DNA of 10,428 bases from JBFMFB01 sp040752115 (GCA_040752115.1 JBFMFB010000050.1:1-10428), one strand, 5' to 3'. Shown: positions 1 through 5,271, counted from the first letter of the stretch. Notes: generated by a model from the letters alone, not told the origin. Numbers and translations: made by a program.

Positions 1-111
1 CTTTCGGTGTCTGTTTTTGAGAAAACCCAGCTATCTCAAGCCTTCACAGGCAGCGTTCTGGTCTCAGAACAGGTCGATTTCGCTAACCAACTAAATTTGT
101 TCGAGTTTTAA
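1..111 (+). CDS. IS4-family transposase, C-terminal end only (partial)
   Basis: The window opens inside an open frame that runs 36 codons to the TAA at 109-111. The visible tail contains LSVSVFEKTQLSQAF and ends NQLNLFEF. From memory this is the C-terminus of the IS4-family (DDE, DUF4372-type) transposases, which often end NQLxLF just before the element's terminal repeat. The catalytic DDE residues would lie upstream, outside the window. The stop codon runs directly into ACCGGACAGTATTGA, the likely right terminal repeat. What is seen is the short tail and its position at an IS end. The family assignment is by recall of this C-terminal signature. Whether the upstream part is intact cannot be judged. 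Confidence 0.7.
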   Translation, partial: LSVSVFEKTQLSQAFTGSVLVSEQVDFANQLNLFEF

Positions 112-125
112 CCGGACAGTATTGA
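111..125 (+). repeat. Probable right terminal repeat of the IS4-type element
   Basis: ACCGGACAGTATTGA begins on the last base of the transposase stop codon. Fourteen of its 15 bases recur in the same orientation at 5257-5271. The matching left end is outside the window. The bases from here to the next gene (126-289) hold only a 43-codon open frame (132-263) that I do not recognise. Confidence 0.55.
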
Positions 126-289
126 TCGAGCATGGACTTTACATCAAGGTTTAATCCGCGTCGGGGTCTTGCACTGCAGCATCTGGAGGAGCGCTTTACT
201 CGCCCGGCAGGAACCAACCCCGCTTCAGGGCTTTCAAATAGCGAGGGAAATCAATTGTCTTGAACCTGATGCTGGTTCGGGGGCGCAAA

Positions 290-703
290 ATGAAATGCCT
301 GGCATGTTTTGCTTTCCTGATGCTGGCCGTCGGCCCGCTCCGGGCCGATCCGCCTATCCCCGTGGAGCCTTATGTTGCAGCCATCGGCAAAGATGGTGTC
401 CAGCGTGTTCGCGTCGTGGGCGGCGGCTATTTTTTCAGGCCGGACCGCATCGTCGCGAAGGCGAACGTGCCTGTCGAACTGGCAGTGAGTCTTGAAGAAG
501 CGGGCATCGTGCCGCATACCTTTGTGCTGCAAATGCCAGACCAGGGCATCACCATCGACGAAGCGATGGGCGCTGAAATCAAGCTGGTCCGGTTCACCAT
601 CGGTACGCCGGGGAAATACCCGTTCTACTGCCGGAACCAATTGCTGTTCTTCAAGAGCCATCGCGAGAGGGGGATGGAGGGCATCCTGGAGATTGTCGAA
701 TAG
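290..703 (+). CDS. Exported cupredoxin-like (type 1 copper fold) protein
   Basis: This 137-residue protein starts with a signal peptide (residues 1-19, hydrophobic core CFAFLMLAVG, cleavage probably after LRA). It should therefore act in the periplasm. The rest fits a cupredoxin domain: a strand-rich body, His76 in the IVPHTF segment, then Cys114, His124 and Met129 near the C-terminus. These match the His-Cys-His-Met ligand set of type 1 copper sites, but the Cys-to-second-His spacing (nine residues, including LLFF) is longer than in plastocyanin or azurin. A role in electron transfer or copper handling is inference from the fold. In-frame TTG (260) and ATG (269) codons exist upstream, but the ATG at 290 puts the signal peptide at the N-terminus and has GGGGG just upstream. 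A SRPBCC gene follows 33 nt downstream, so the two are probably co-transcribed. Confidence 0.75.
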   Translation: MKCLACFAFLMLAVGPLRADPPIPVEPYVAAIGKDGVQRVRVVGGGYFFRPDRIVAKANVPVELAVSLEEAGIVPHTFVLQMPDQGITIDEAMGAEIKLVRFTIGTPGKYPFYCRNQLLFFKSHRERGMEGILEIVE

Positions 704-736
704 CCGAGCGCGGGGTGGGCGGAAGCGGAGGCAAGG

Positions 737-1228
737 ATGGAAGCGTATGATTTCGTCACTGTCTGGTGCATCGAGGCTCCGCTCGAACGGGTGTTCCAGG
801 CCATTTATCACTCGGAGCGATGGCCAGAGTGGTGGCGCAGCGTCGAAAACGTAACCGAACTGGAGCCCGGCGACGGCAGCGGATTGGGCCGTCTGCGGCG
901 CAGCACCTGGAAGGGGCGGCTTCCTTACCGGCTGACCTTCGATGTGCGCGTCACCCGGATTGAACCGCTGGCATTGCTCGAAGGCGAGGCGCGCGGAGAG
1001 CTCGAAGGTGTTGGGTGCTGGCGCTTTTCAACGGACGGGCGAGCGACGACGATCCGCCACGAGTGGCGCGTACGCACCACGCGGCACTGGATGAATGCGC
1101 TCGCGCCCGTCGCCCGCCCGTTGTTCGAGTGGAATCACCATGAGATCATGCGCCAGGGTGGTGAGGGGCTGGCGCGCTTGCTGAGCGCGCGGTTGGTGGG
1201 CGCCGATCCTGGAGCGGCTGGGCTGTAA
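737..1228 (+). CDS. SRPBCC (START/polyketide-cyclase-like) family protein
   Basis: This is a 163-residue protein with no signal peptide. The N-terminus has the family pattern: a first strand DFVTVWCIEAPLERVF, then a helix with WPEWWRSVENV, where a membrane-bound or small ligand cavity begins in SRPBCC proteins. The middle alternates strands (TFDVRVTRIEPL, GCWRFSTDGRATTIRHEWRV). The C-terminal helix contains the HHEIMRQGGEGLARLL pattern typical of these domains. The fold binds hydrophobic small molecules, but the ligand cannot be told from sequence. The start is supported by GGAGG at 727-731, five bases before ATG. It lies 33 nt after the cupredoxin gene, probably in the same transcript. No terminator is visible after it. 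Confidence 0.75.
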   Translation: MEAYDFVTVWCIEAPLERVFQAIYHSERWPEWWRSVENVTELEPGDGSGLGRLRRSTWKGRLPYRLTFDVRVTRIEPLALLEGEARGELEGVGCWRFSTDGRATTIRHEWRVRTTRHWMNALAPVARPLFEWNHHEIMRQGGEGLARLLSARLVGADPGAAGL

Positions 1229-1439
1229 GGCCGGGAGTAGCTCTAGTGGATTTACGCATCAAACCTACAGAAAATGACGCGTGGGGTCGACTCTGAGGTC
1301 TCCCCCTGGAATTTTGAGGGAATGGCTTCAACCTCCAGGTTTCAAATCCAGGTTCCAATAGGGCGCGAGGGATGGGGATACAAAATCGGGGTGCGCTGAT
1401 GAATTGGCAAAGAAGGGCGTTGGCGGCCAAGCGGATGAA
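1229..1439. other. Intergenic stretch without recognised gene
   Basis: This gap separates the SRPBCC gene from the HigBA promoter. It contains a near-direct repeat (CCAGGTTTC then CCAGGTTCC around 1335-1357) and a weak GGGG/CCCC dyad near 1285-1308. I see no coding signature, tRNA or convincing terminator. Confidence 0.4.
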
Positions 1440-1484
1440 GTAACTGTTACTACGCTTGCAGCGTATCCGCTTATCGCGTACAAT
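1440..1484 (+). promoter_or_regulatory. higBA promoter with dyad operator candidates
   Basis: TTGCAG (1456-1461), a 17-base spacer and TACAAT (1479-1484) make a good sigma70 promoter. The palindrome GTAACTGTTAC (1440-1450) and the dyad TACGC-N5-GCGTA (1451-1465) overlap the -35 box. A third GCGTA half-site (1476-1480) overlaps the -10 box. These are the natural candidates for HigA binding sites and autorepression. Transcription would start at about 1490, at the toxin start codon. Confidence 0.6.
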
Positions 1485-1489
1485 GGGCC

Positions 1490-1813
1490 TTGATCTTCCT
1501 TGAAACCTCCTTCTTCAGCAAAGTCATCCAGTCGCTGTTATCGGATGACGAATACCATGACCTTCAAGCGGCGCTGATGGAAAACCCGGCAAGGGGAGAT
1601 CTGATACCCGGCGGCGCGGGCCTGCGCAAGCTGCGCTGGGCGAGGCGGAGCAGCGGAAAAAGTGGTGGCCTGAGGGCGATTTACTACTGGGCTGTTGCCC
1701 AGGATCAGATTCTGATGGTTTTCGCGTACCCGAAGAGCAAGATGGAAAACCTGACAGACAGGCAATTGGCCGAATTGGCCAAGGTTGCAAAAGAGGAATT
1801 TGGCAATGGATGA
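1490..1813 (+). CDS. higB: HigB/RelE-family type II toxin
   Basis: This 107-residue protein matches the HigB branch of RelE/ParE-like toxins, which cleave mRNA at the ribosome. The visible family signatures are GDLIPGGAGLRKLRWA (residues 37-51), the basic glycine-rich GKSGGLRAIYY (56-66), and the strand and tail ILMVFAYPKSKMENLTD (74-90). In this family the conserved Lys/Arg residues of these segments support RNA cleavage. The length is usual for the family. The only sensible start is TTG at 1490, because the aligned N-terminus (IFLETSFFSK) begins here and no ATG or GTG lies upstream in frame. With the -10 box ending at 1484 the message would be nearly leaderless. The toxin gene precedes and overlaps its antitoxin by 8 nt, the standard higBA order. 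Confidence 0.87.
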   Translation: MIFLETSFFSKVIQSLLSDDEYHDLQAALMENPARGDLIPGGAGLRKLRWARRSSGKSGGLRAIYYWAVAQDQILMVFAYPKSKMENLTDRQLAELAKVAKEEFGNG

Positions 1814-2099
1814 GACGACTTTTCAGGAACTCTTGGCGAGTGTCCGCGAAGGAGGGGCAATCAGGCGCGGCGAGAAGAAAGCGGCGAGAACCACCCTGAT
1901 CGAGGAACCGGAGGCCAAGGCGATCCGCGAGGCAACCAAGCTTACCCAGAGCGAATTTGCGCGGCTGATCGGCGTTCCGGTCAAAACCCTGCAAAACTGG
2001 GAACAGCATCGGACCCGCCCGACCGGGCCTGCCCGCGCCTTGCTGCGCGCCGTGGCCAAGGATCCGGAAACCGTCATTCGGTTGCTGGCGGCGGCCTGA
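1806..2099 (+). CDS. higA: HigA-type XRE antitoxin
   Basis: This 97-residue antitoxin carries an XRE/Cro helix-turn-helix at about residues 40-72 (IREATKLTQSEFARLIGVPV followed by KTLQNWEQ). That segment is expected to bind the operator at 1440-1484, while the protein neutralises HigB. The ATG at 1806 has AGAGG at 1792-1796 and begins eight bases before the toxin gene ends. A longer frame opens at 1785 but has no matching ribosome site. The C-terminus ends ...VIRLLAAA and is complete. Immediately after the stop comes the remnant of a tonB gene, so the module seems to have been inserted there or to have replaced the 5' part of that gene. Confidence 0.88.
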   Translation: MDETTFQELLASVREGGAIRRGEKKAARTTLIEEPEAKAIREATKLTQSEFARLIGVPVKTLQNWEQHRTRPTGPARALLRAVAKDPETVIRLLAAA

Positions 2100-2104
2100 T
2101 ATGC

Positions 2105-2381
2105 TGGCAGAAATTGGAGAGATTGGCCCCCAATCCTGCGCCAGCAGGAAATCTACGGCAGCCTGGAGCTGACCGTCTCCATCCGGGCGGACGGTAGCGC
2201 GGAAAGCATCGAAATCAACCACTCCTCGGGGCACAAGGTGCTGGACGAAGCGGCCAAGCGCACCGTCGAGCTCGCCGCGCCCTACTCACCCCTGCCGCCG
2301 GCTATCCGCAAGGACACTGACATCCTCGGCATCACCCGCATCTGGATTTTCACCCGCGCCGACCGGCTGGCGAGCGAGTAG
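2105..2381 (+). pseudogene. tonB C-terminal fragment, frameshifted and lacking its 5' part
   Basis: Frame 2136-2381 reads LRQQEIYGSLELTVSIRADG, then a segment ending VLDEAAKRTVELAAPYSPLP, and closes with GITRIWIFTRADRLASE and TAG. This is the TonB C-terminal domain as found in betaproteobacteria, which contacts TonB-box receptors. Just upstream, in another frame, 2105-2125 reads WQKLERL, matching the W-(R)-QK-x-E-R motif that precedes this domain. A shift of about two bases near 2135-2142 therefore separates the two parts. The N-terminal membrane anchor and proline-rich linker are absent, and higA ends five bases before the homology starts. I infer a dead fragment. The similarity is recalled from family patterns, not computed. 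Confidence 0.7.
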
Positions 2382-2389
2382 GCTTGGGC

Positions 2390-2407
2390 GGGCGACTGAA
2401 GTCGCCC
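2390..2407 (-). repeat. REP palindrome 1
   Basis: GGGCGACTGAAGTCGCCC is an 8-bp perfect stem with a 2-base centre. Read on the minus strand it is preceded by GTAG, the tetranucleotide typical of REPs recognised by RAYT transposases. It is inverted relative to REPs 3 and 4. Confidence 0.75.
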
Positions 2408-2434
2408 CTACAATGCCCACCCCGCTTCCGTTTA

Positions 2435-2452
2435 GGGCGATTTCAGCCGCCC
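2435..2452 (-). repeat. REP palindrome 2 (degenerate)
   Basis: GGGCGATTTCAGCCGCCC is a decayed copy of the same palindrome with one mismatch and one G-T pair in the stem. On the minus strand it is preceded by GTAG, as in REP 1. Confidence 0.6.
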
Positions 2453-2492
2453 CTACATTTGTCCCTATGAGACACCCGCGCTCCTTCTGTTG

Positions 2493-2510
2493 GGGCGACT
2501 TCAGTCGCCC
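2493..2510 (+). repeat. REP palindrome 3
   Basis: GGGCGACTTCAGTCGCCC is the exact reverse complement of REP 1. It has GTTG(G) on its 5' side and lies 41 bases before the RAYT start codon. Confidence 0.75.
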
Positions 2511-2538
2511 ACAGTGCCCACCGTCCGCAACTCACAGC

Positions 2539-2544
2539 TATAAT
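2539..2544 (+). promoter_or_regulatory. -10 box of the RAYT gene
   Basis: A perfect TATAAT ends seven bases before the ATG at 2552, so the predicted transcript is leaderless or nearly so. No good -35 hexamer is visible at the expected distance (about 2516-2521). Confidence 0.5.
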
Positions 2545-2551
2545 TCAACCC

Positions 2552-3001
2552 ATGACCCGCGATAGCCTCCTGACCGGCCGCGTTTCCCTCCCGCATCACG
2601 CCTATCTCGTAACCATTGCCACCAACGGCCGCACAGCGCATTTCCGGGATTTCGCCTGCGGACAGGCGGTTGTCCGCGAAATGCGCCGCCTGCACGAGGA
2701 AAACATTGTCGGCTCCATGGCATGGGTATTGATGCCGGATCATCTTCACTGGCTGTTCCAGTTAGGCGACAGCATGGCCTTGTCGGAAGCGATCAGGCGC
2801 TTCAAAGGCCGTTCCGCACGGGCGGTCAACCGGCGTCTGCAACGGGCGGAGGCTGTCTGGCAACGCGGTTTCCACGATCATGGCCTGCGCAAGGAAGAGG
2901 ATGTGCAGGAAATCGCCCGTTACATCGTTGCTAACCCGCTGCGCGCCGGATTGGTGCGCAGGGTCGGCGATTATCCCCTGTGGGACGCGGTGTGGTTGTA
3001 A
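2552..3001 (+). CDS. REP-associated tyrosine transposase (RAYT, Y1 HUH family)
   Basis: This 149-residue protein is related to TnpA of IS200/IS605. It carries the HUH metal-binding motif in MPDHLHWLF (His64, His66), a central basic helix (IRRFKGRSARAVNRRL, residues 81-96), and Tyr124 in ARYIVANPLRAGLV, the expected nucleophile that forms the 5' phosphotyrosine link to single-stranded DNA. The length is normal for RAYTs. These enzymes nick and join REP hairpins, and four REPs lie within 170 bases upstream and 40 bases downstream. No Shine-Dalgarno is seen. The perfect -10 box seven bases upstream suggests leaderless translation. It appears intact and is a single-copy domesticated type of transposase, not a classical IS. 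Confidence 0.9.
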   Translation: MTRDSLLTGRVSLPHHAYLVTIATNGRTAHFRDFACGQAVVREMRRLHEENIVGSMAWVLMPDHLHWLFQLGDSMALSEAIRRFKGRSARAVNRRLQRAEAVWQRGFHDHGLRKEEDVQEIARYIVANPLRAGLVRRVGDYPLWDAVWL

Positions 3002-3023
3002 AGGGGATGGGCGGGCATTGTTG

Positions 3024-3041
3024 GGGCGACTTCAGTCGCCC
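3024..3041 (+). repeat. REP palindrome 4
   Basis: GGGCGACTTCAGTCGCCC is identical to REP 3 and is preceded by GGGCATTGTTG. The same flank, GGGCATTGTAG, precedes REP 1 on the opposite strand, so REPs 1 and 4 form inverted ends around the RAYT gene. Confidence 0.75.
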
Positions 3042-3067
3042 GCAGCCGCCCGATGAGCGAGCAGCGG

Positions 3068-3115
3068 TTGCGTATCTTCCTCCCGTGCGCTATCATGTAT
3101 TTAACATTTGTTAAA
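3068..3115 (+). promoter_or_regulatory. Promoter and palindromic operator of the RelB-type/MazF module
   Basis: TTGCGT (3068-3073), 17 bases and TATCAT (3091-3096) form a promoter. The perfect palindrome TTTAACA-TT-TGTTAAA (3100-3115) sits over the predicted transcription start, 13 bases before the antitoxin ATG. It is a likely binding site for the ribbon-helix-helix antitoxin. Confidence 0.6.
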
Positions 3116-3128
3116 CAAAGTGATTGCC

Positions 3129-3350
3129 ATGCTGGGAATTCGCCTCGAACCTGAACTTGAATTGCGCCTGGAGCGGCTTGCGGAGCAGACCGGGCGTACA
3201 AAAAGCTATTACGCGCGTGAAGCGATCAGGCAATATCTCGATTCCTGCGTCAACGTCGAGGAGGCGCGGCGCCAGTCGCTCGCCGCCGCGAGCGCCGACA
3301 GGGCCGGGGATTGGGAGCTCGGAGCCGACGATAGCGGATGGACGGCGTGA
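3129..3350 (+). CDS. RelB/CopG-type ribbon-helix-helix antitoxin
   Basis: This 73-residue protein begins with a ribbon-helix-helix DNA-binding domain: strand MLGIRLEPELELRLERLA, turn TGRTKS, and second helix YYAREAIRQYLD (about residues 1-38). This pattern is the one seen in RelB/CopG-type antitoxins. The tail (residues 50-73) is acidic and contains Trp62 and Trp71 (GDWELGADDSGWTA), a form that fits binding to a MazF toxin. Met at 3129 gives the usual family N-terminus. In-frame GTG (3120) and TTG (3108) codons lie upstream, and the ribosome site is weak for all of them. The gene overlaps the following MazF gene by 13 nt, so the partner is a MazF and not the RelE usually found with such antitoxins. 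Confidence 0.82.
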   Translation: MLGIRLEPELELRLERLAEQTGRTKSYYAREAIRQYLDSCVNVEEARRQSLAAASADRAGDWELGADDSGWTA

Positions 3351-3670
3351 AGCGGGGCGACGTCGTGCTGATCGTCGCCCAAGGCGACTTCGGCAAGCCT
3401 CGCCCGGCCGTGGTCGTGCAATCCGATTTATTCAACGATACCCATGCGACCGTGAGCGTTTGCCCCCTTACCTCGACCGTCGTGGATGCGCCGATGTTTC
3501 GTGTTTCCATTGAACCGGCCGCGGAAAACGGGCTGAAAAAACGCTCCCAGGCGATGGTGGACAAGGTGCAGCCGCTCAGGCGCGAGCGGATCAAGGAACG
3601 GATAGGTATGTTAACGAACGCCGAAATGCAGGCCATCGGCGCCGCACTGAAGCTGTGGTTCAGCCTGTAG
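3338..3670 (+). CDS. mazF: MazF/PemK-family toxin (module 1)
   Basis: This 110-residue protein has the MazF/PemK fold of sequence-specific mRNA endoribonucleases. Visible signatures are VKRGDVVLI, then GKPRPAVVVQSDLFN with the conserved Arg22-Pro, VCPLTS with Thr45, and the later MVDKVQPLRRERIKERIG that equals the DQ(I/V)RAVDKxRL motif of the family. Arg and Thr in these places are the catalytic residues in E. coli MazF. The start could also be GTG at 3347, which gives VKRGD directly. I chose the ATG at 3338, which overlaps the antitoxin by 13 nt. Of the three MazF proteins here it is the most divergent. Its antitoxin is of RelB type, an unusual pairing. Confidence 0.85.
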   Translation: MDGVKRGDVVLIVAQGDFGKPRPAVVVQSDLFNDTHATVSVCPLTSTVVDAPMFRVSIEPAAENGLKKRSQAMVDKVQPLRRERIKERIGMLTNAEMQAIGAALKLWFSL

Positions 3671-3935
3671 GGCGGATTCATTTCCGTTCGCAATTTCTCC
3701 CATTGCCCATCCCGGACAACCCCCTCCAGAACTCTCCGCGCGCGGCCCCGTGGATTCTCGTGTTGCAAAAAAACAACACTTCTTTCGCTAATGTTGCAAA
3801 AAACACAAAAAATTCTTGCCAGCCAGATTGCCGCTTTGTAACAATGGGCTCAACTTCTCGAACTAGAGAGGTTGGGCAAGGGAGTTTCATGAGGCCCTTG
3901 CTTAAAACTCTGAACTTCAACTACAGGAGAGATTC
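3671..3935 (+). promoter_or_regulatory. Porin promoter region and structured 5' leader
   Basis: TTGCCA (3816-3821), 17 bases and TAACAA (3839-3844) form a likely promoter. Upstream, the 12-mer TGTTGCAAAAAA occurs twice, 31 bases apart (3761 and 3792), in a strongly AT-rich tract that may act as an UP-like or bent element. The first copy is also one arm of a GTGTTG/CAACAC dyad (3760-3779). The leader folds into two adjacent hairpins: 3851-3874 (9-bp stem with one G-T pair, loop of six) and 3876-3901 (GCAAGGG/CCCTTGC, loop of twelve). AGGAGAG at 3925-3931 is a strong ribosome site for the ATG at 3936. Structured leaders of this kind can stabilise abundant porin mRNAs. That role is inference. 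Confidence 0.6.
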
Positions 3936-5033
3936 ATGAACAAGAAACTTCTGGCTTTGGCAGTTGCCGGCGCGTTTGCCGTTCCTGCTGCTGCGATGGC
4001 CGATACCGGCAATGTGACGGTTTATGGCGTGCTGAACGCTTCCGTTGACCGCACCGACAACGGTGATGTTTCCGGTACGGACGGTATCAGCACCACCAAG
4101 GTTTCCAGCAACCAGTCCCGCATCGGCTTCAAGGGCACGGAAGATCTGGGCAACGGACTGTCCGCCGTGTGGCAGATCGAGCAGGGCCTGAACCTTGATG
4201 GGCATGCCACCAGCGCCACCACTGGTGACACCATGGTCAGCCGCAACACCTTCGTCGGACTGTCCGGCAAATCCTGGGGCACCGCGCTGTTGGGCCGCCA
4301 TGACACTCCGTACAAGATCGCGACCCGCAATCTGGACATCTTCGCCGATACCATCGCTGATAACCGCAACATCATGGGTACTGGCCATGACATCCGCGCC
4401 AATAACGTGATCGCTTACGTGGCCCCGAACTTCAGCGGCTTCAGCGGTGCGGTGGCTTATGTTGCCGGCGCCGAAGGCGCCACCACCAGCGGCCAGAAGA
4501 AGGGCGATGCCTGGTCCCTGATGGCTAACTACGACAATGGTCCGGTCTACGCTGCTCTGGCTTGGCAGCGCTTCAAGTACGGTACCGTGGGCGTCACCTC
4601 CTTGGGTGCCAGCGTTGCCGGCGATGCAGACAAGTCCGCCAAGGCCTGGAAAATCGGCGGTGGTTACAACTTCGGCGCTTTCAAGGTGGGTGCGGTATAT
4701 GAGAAATTCAGCGATGATCTGACTGCTCCTATTGACCGCAAGGCTTGGACCGTCAATGGCGCCTATACCTTCGGCAGCAATGCTGTCAAGCTGGCCTACA
4801 CCAAGGCCGACGACACCGGCAGCGTGTCTAACACCGGCGCCAAGCAGTGGACTCTGGGCTTCGACCACAACTTCAGCAAGCGCACCGCTGTGTATGCGCT
4901 GTACTCCAAGCTGGATAACGACAGCCTCGCCAGATACGGTGTGGGTACGGGTGTCGGTGGCGGTGCTGTGGCTCCGGTTGCCGCTGGTGCAGATCCTTCT
5001 GCCTGGTCCTTCGGCGTCAAGCACAGATTCTAA
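3936..5033 (+). CDS. Gram-negative trimeric porin (general diffusion channel)
   Basis: This 365-residue outer-membrane protein has a signal peptide (residues 1-22, ending VPAAAMA) followed by the mature start DTGNVTVYGVLNASVDR, which is typical of the betaproteobacterial Porin_4 group. The early motif SRIGFKGTEDLGNGLSAVWQ is the family's second and third strands. Later come alternating amphipathic strands and glycine-rich turns (AWKIGGGYNFGAFKVGAVYE, WTLGFDHNFSKRTAVYALYS). The protein ends in Phe (SFGVKHRF), the C-terminal signal for BAM-mediated insertion. The length is normal. It would form a 16-stranded barrel that passes small hydrophilic solutes. It is a single gene with its own promoter, leader and terminator, and is the only house-type gene within the TA region. 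Its smoother codon use fits high expression. Confidence 0.93.
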   Translation: MNKKLLALAVAGAFAVPAAAMADTGNVTVYGVLNASVDRTDNGDVSGTDGISTTKVSSNQSRIGFKGTEDLGNGLSAVWQIEQGLNLDGHATSATTGDTMVSRNTFVGLSGKSWGTALLGRHDTPYKIATRNLDIFADTIADNRNIMGTGHDIRANNVIAYVAPNFSGFSGAVAYVAGAEGATTSGQKKGDAWSLMANYDNGPVYAALAWQRFKYGTVGVTSLGASVAGDADKSAKAWKIGGGYNFGAFKVGAVYEKFSDDLTAPIDRKAWTVNGAYTFGSNAVKLAYTKADDTGSVSNTGAKQWTLGFDHNFSKRTAVYALYSKLDNDSLARYGVGTGVGGGAVAPVAAGADPSAWSFGVKHRF

Positions 5034-5040
5034 TTCGACG

Positions 5041-5101
5041 CCAGCGTAAGCTGGTTTTGGATGAAGCAATTAAAACGGGCACCTCGGGTGCCCGTTTTTT
5101 T
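5041..5101 (+). terminator. Rho-independent terminator of the porin gene
   Basis: The main hairpin is ACGGGCACC-TCG-GGTGCCCGT (5075-5095) followed by a run of T, with A's ahead of the stem. Just upstream a smaller hairpin, CCAGC-GTAA-GCTGG plus TTTT (5041-5058), may act as a first weak stop. Confidence 0.88.
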
Positions 5102-5128
5102 GGAAAAAAGCAAAAGAAATAAAAGAAA

Positions 5129-5175
5129 TGGGGTCAGACTCGATTAGCCCATTGGTTATATCGAGTCTGACCCCA
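5129..5175. repeat. 16-bp perfect inverted repeat, dispersed-repeat type
   Basis: TGGGGTCAGACTCGAT (5129-5144) and its exact reverse complement (5160-5175) enclose a 15-base loop. From memory, GGGGTCAGACTCGAT-type palindromes are scattered between genes in many proteobacterial genomes, sometimes beside Y1 transposases. No coding sequence accompanies this copy. Confidence 0.6.
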
Positions 5176-5256
5176 GTTTTGCACAAATCGTCGGAATGGA
5201 TCATCGCGTCAAAACCAGCGCAGATAAAAGGTTTCGGTCAATTGGGTTCAAAATCT

Positions 5257-5271
5257 ACCGGACAGTAGTGA
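5257..5271 (+). repeat. Second copy of the IS4-type terminal repeat (IS remnant)
   Basis: ACCGGACAGTAGTGA matches the repeat at 111-125 in 14 of 15 bases and in the same orientation. The preceding 30 bases vaguely resemble the end of a transposase gene, but no reading frame survives. It is probably the right end of a decayed or excised element. Confidence 0.45.

Noticed and set aside
132..263. 43-codon open frame starting MDFTSRFNPRRGLALQHLEE after the IS end
   Set aside because: It has no ribosome site, is not a family I recognise, and is short enough to occur by chance.
1146..1430. 94-codon frame on the minus strand after the SRPBCC gene
   Set aside because: It overlaps the SRPBCC coding end, has no ribosome site and shows no domain pattern.
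2388..3041. CRISPR array from the repeated GGGCGACTTCAGTCGCCC units
   Set aside because: The repeats are 18-bp palindromes in both orientations at irregular spacing around a RAYT gene, which fits REPs. There are no regular spacers and no cas genes.
3760..3779. Terminator for the first mazF from the GTGTTG/CAACAC dyad
   Set aside because: The stem is only 6 bp and AT-rich, it lies 90 bases after the gene, and the following bases are not a clean T-run. It is better explained as part of the porin promoter repeats.
3921..5069. 382-codon open frame on the minus strand opposite the porin gene
   Set aside because: The plus strand encodes a complete porin with signal peptide, C-terminal Phe, ribosome site and terminator. 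The antisense frame has low-complexity Gly/Ala/Val content and no family pattern.
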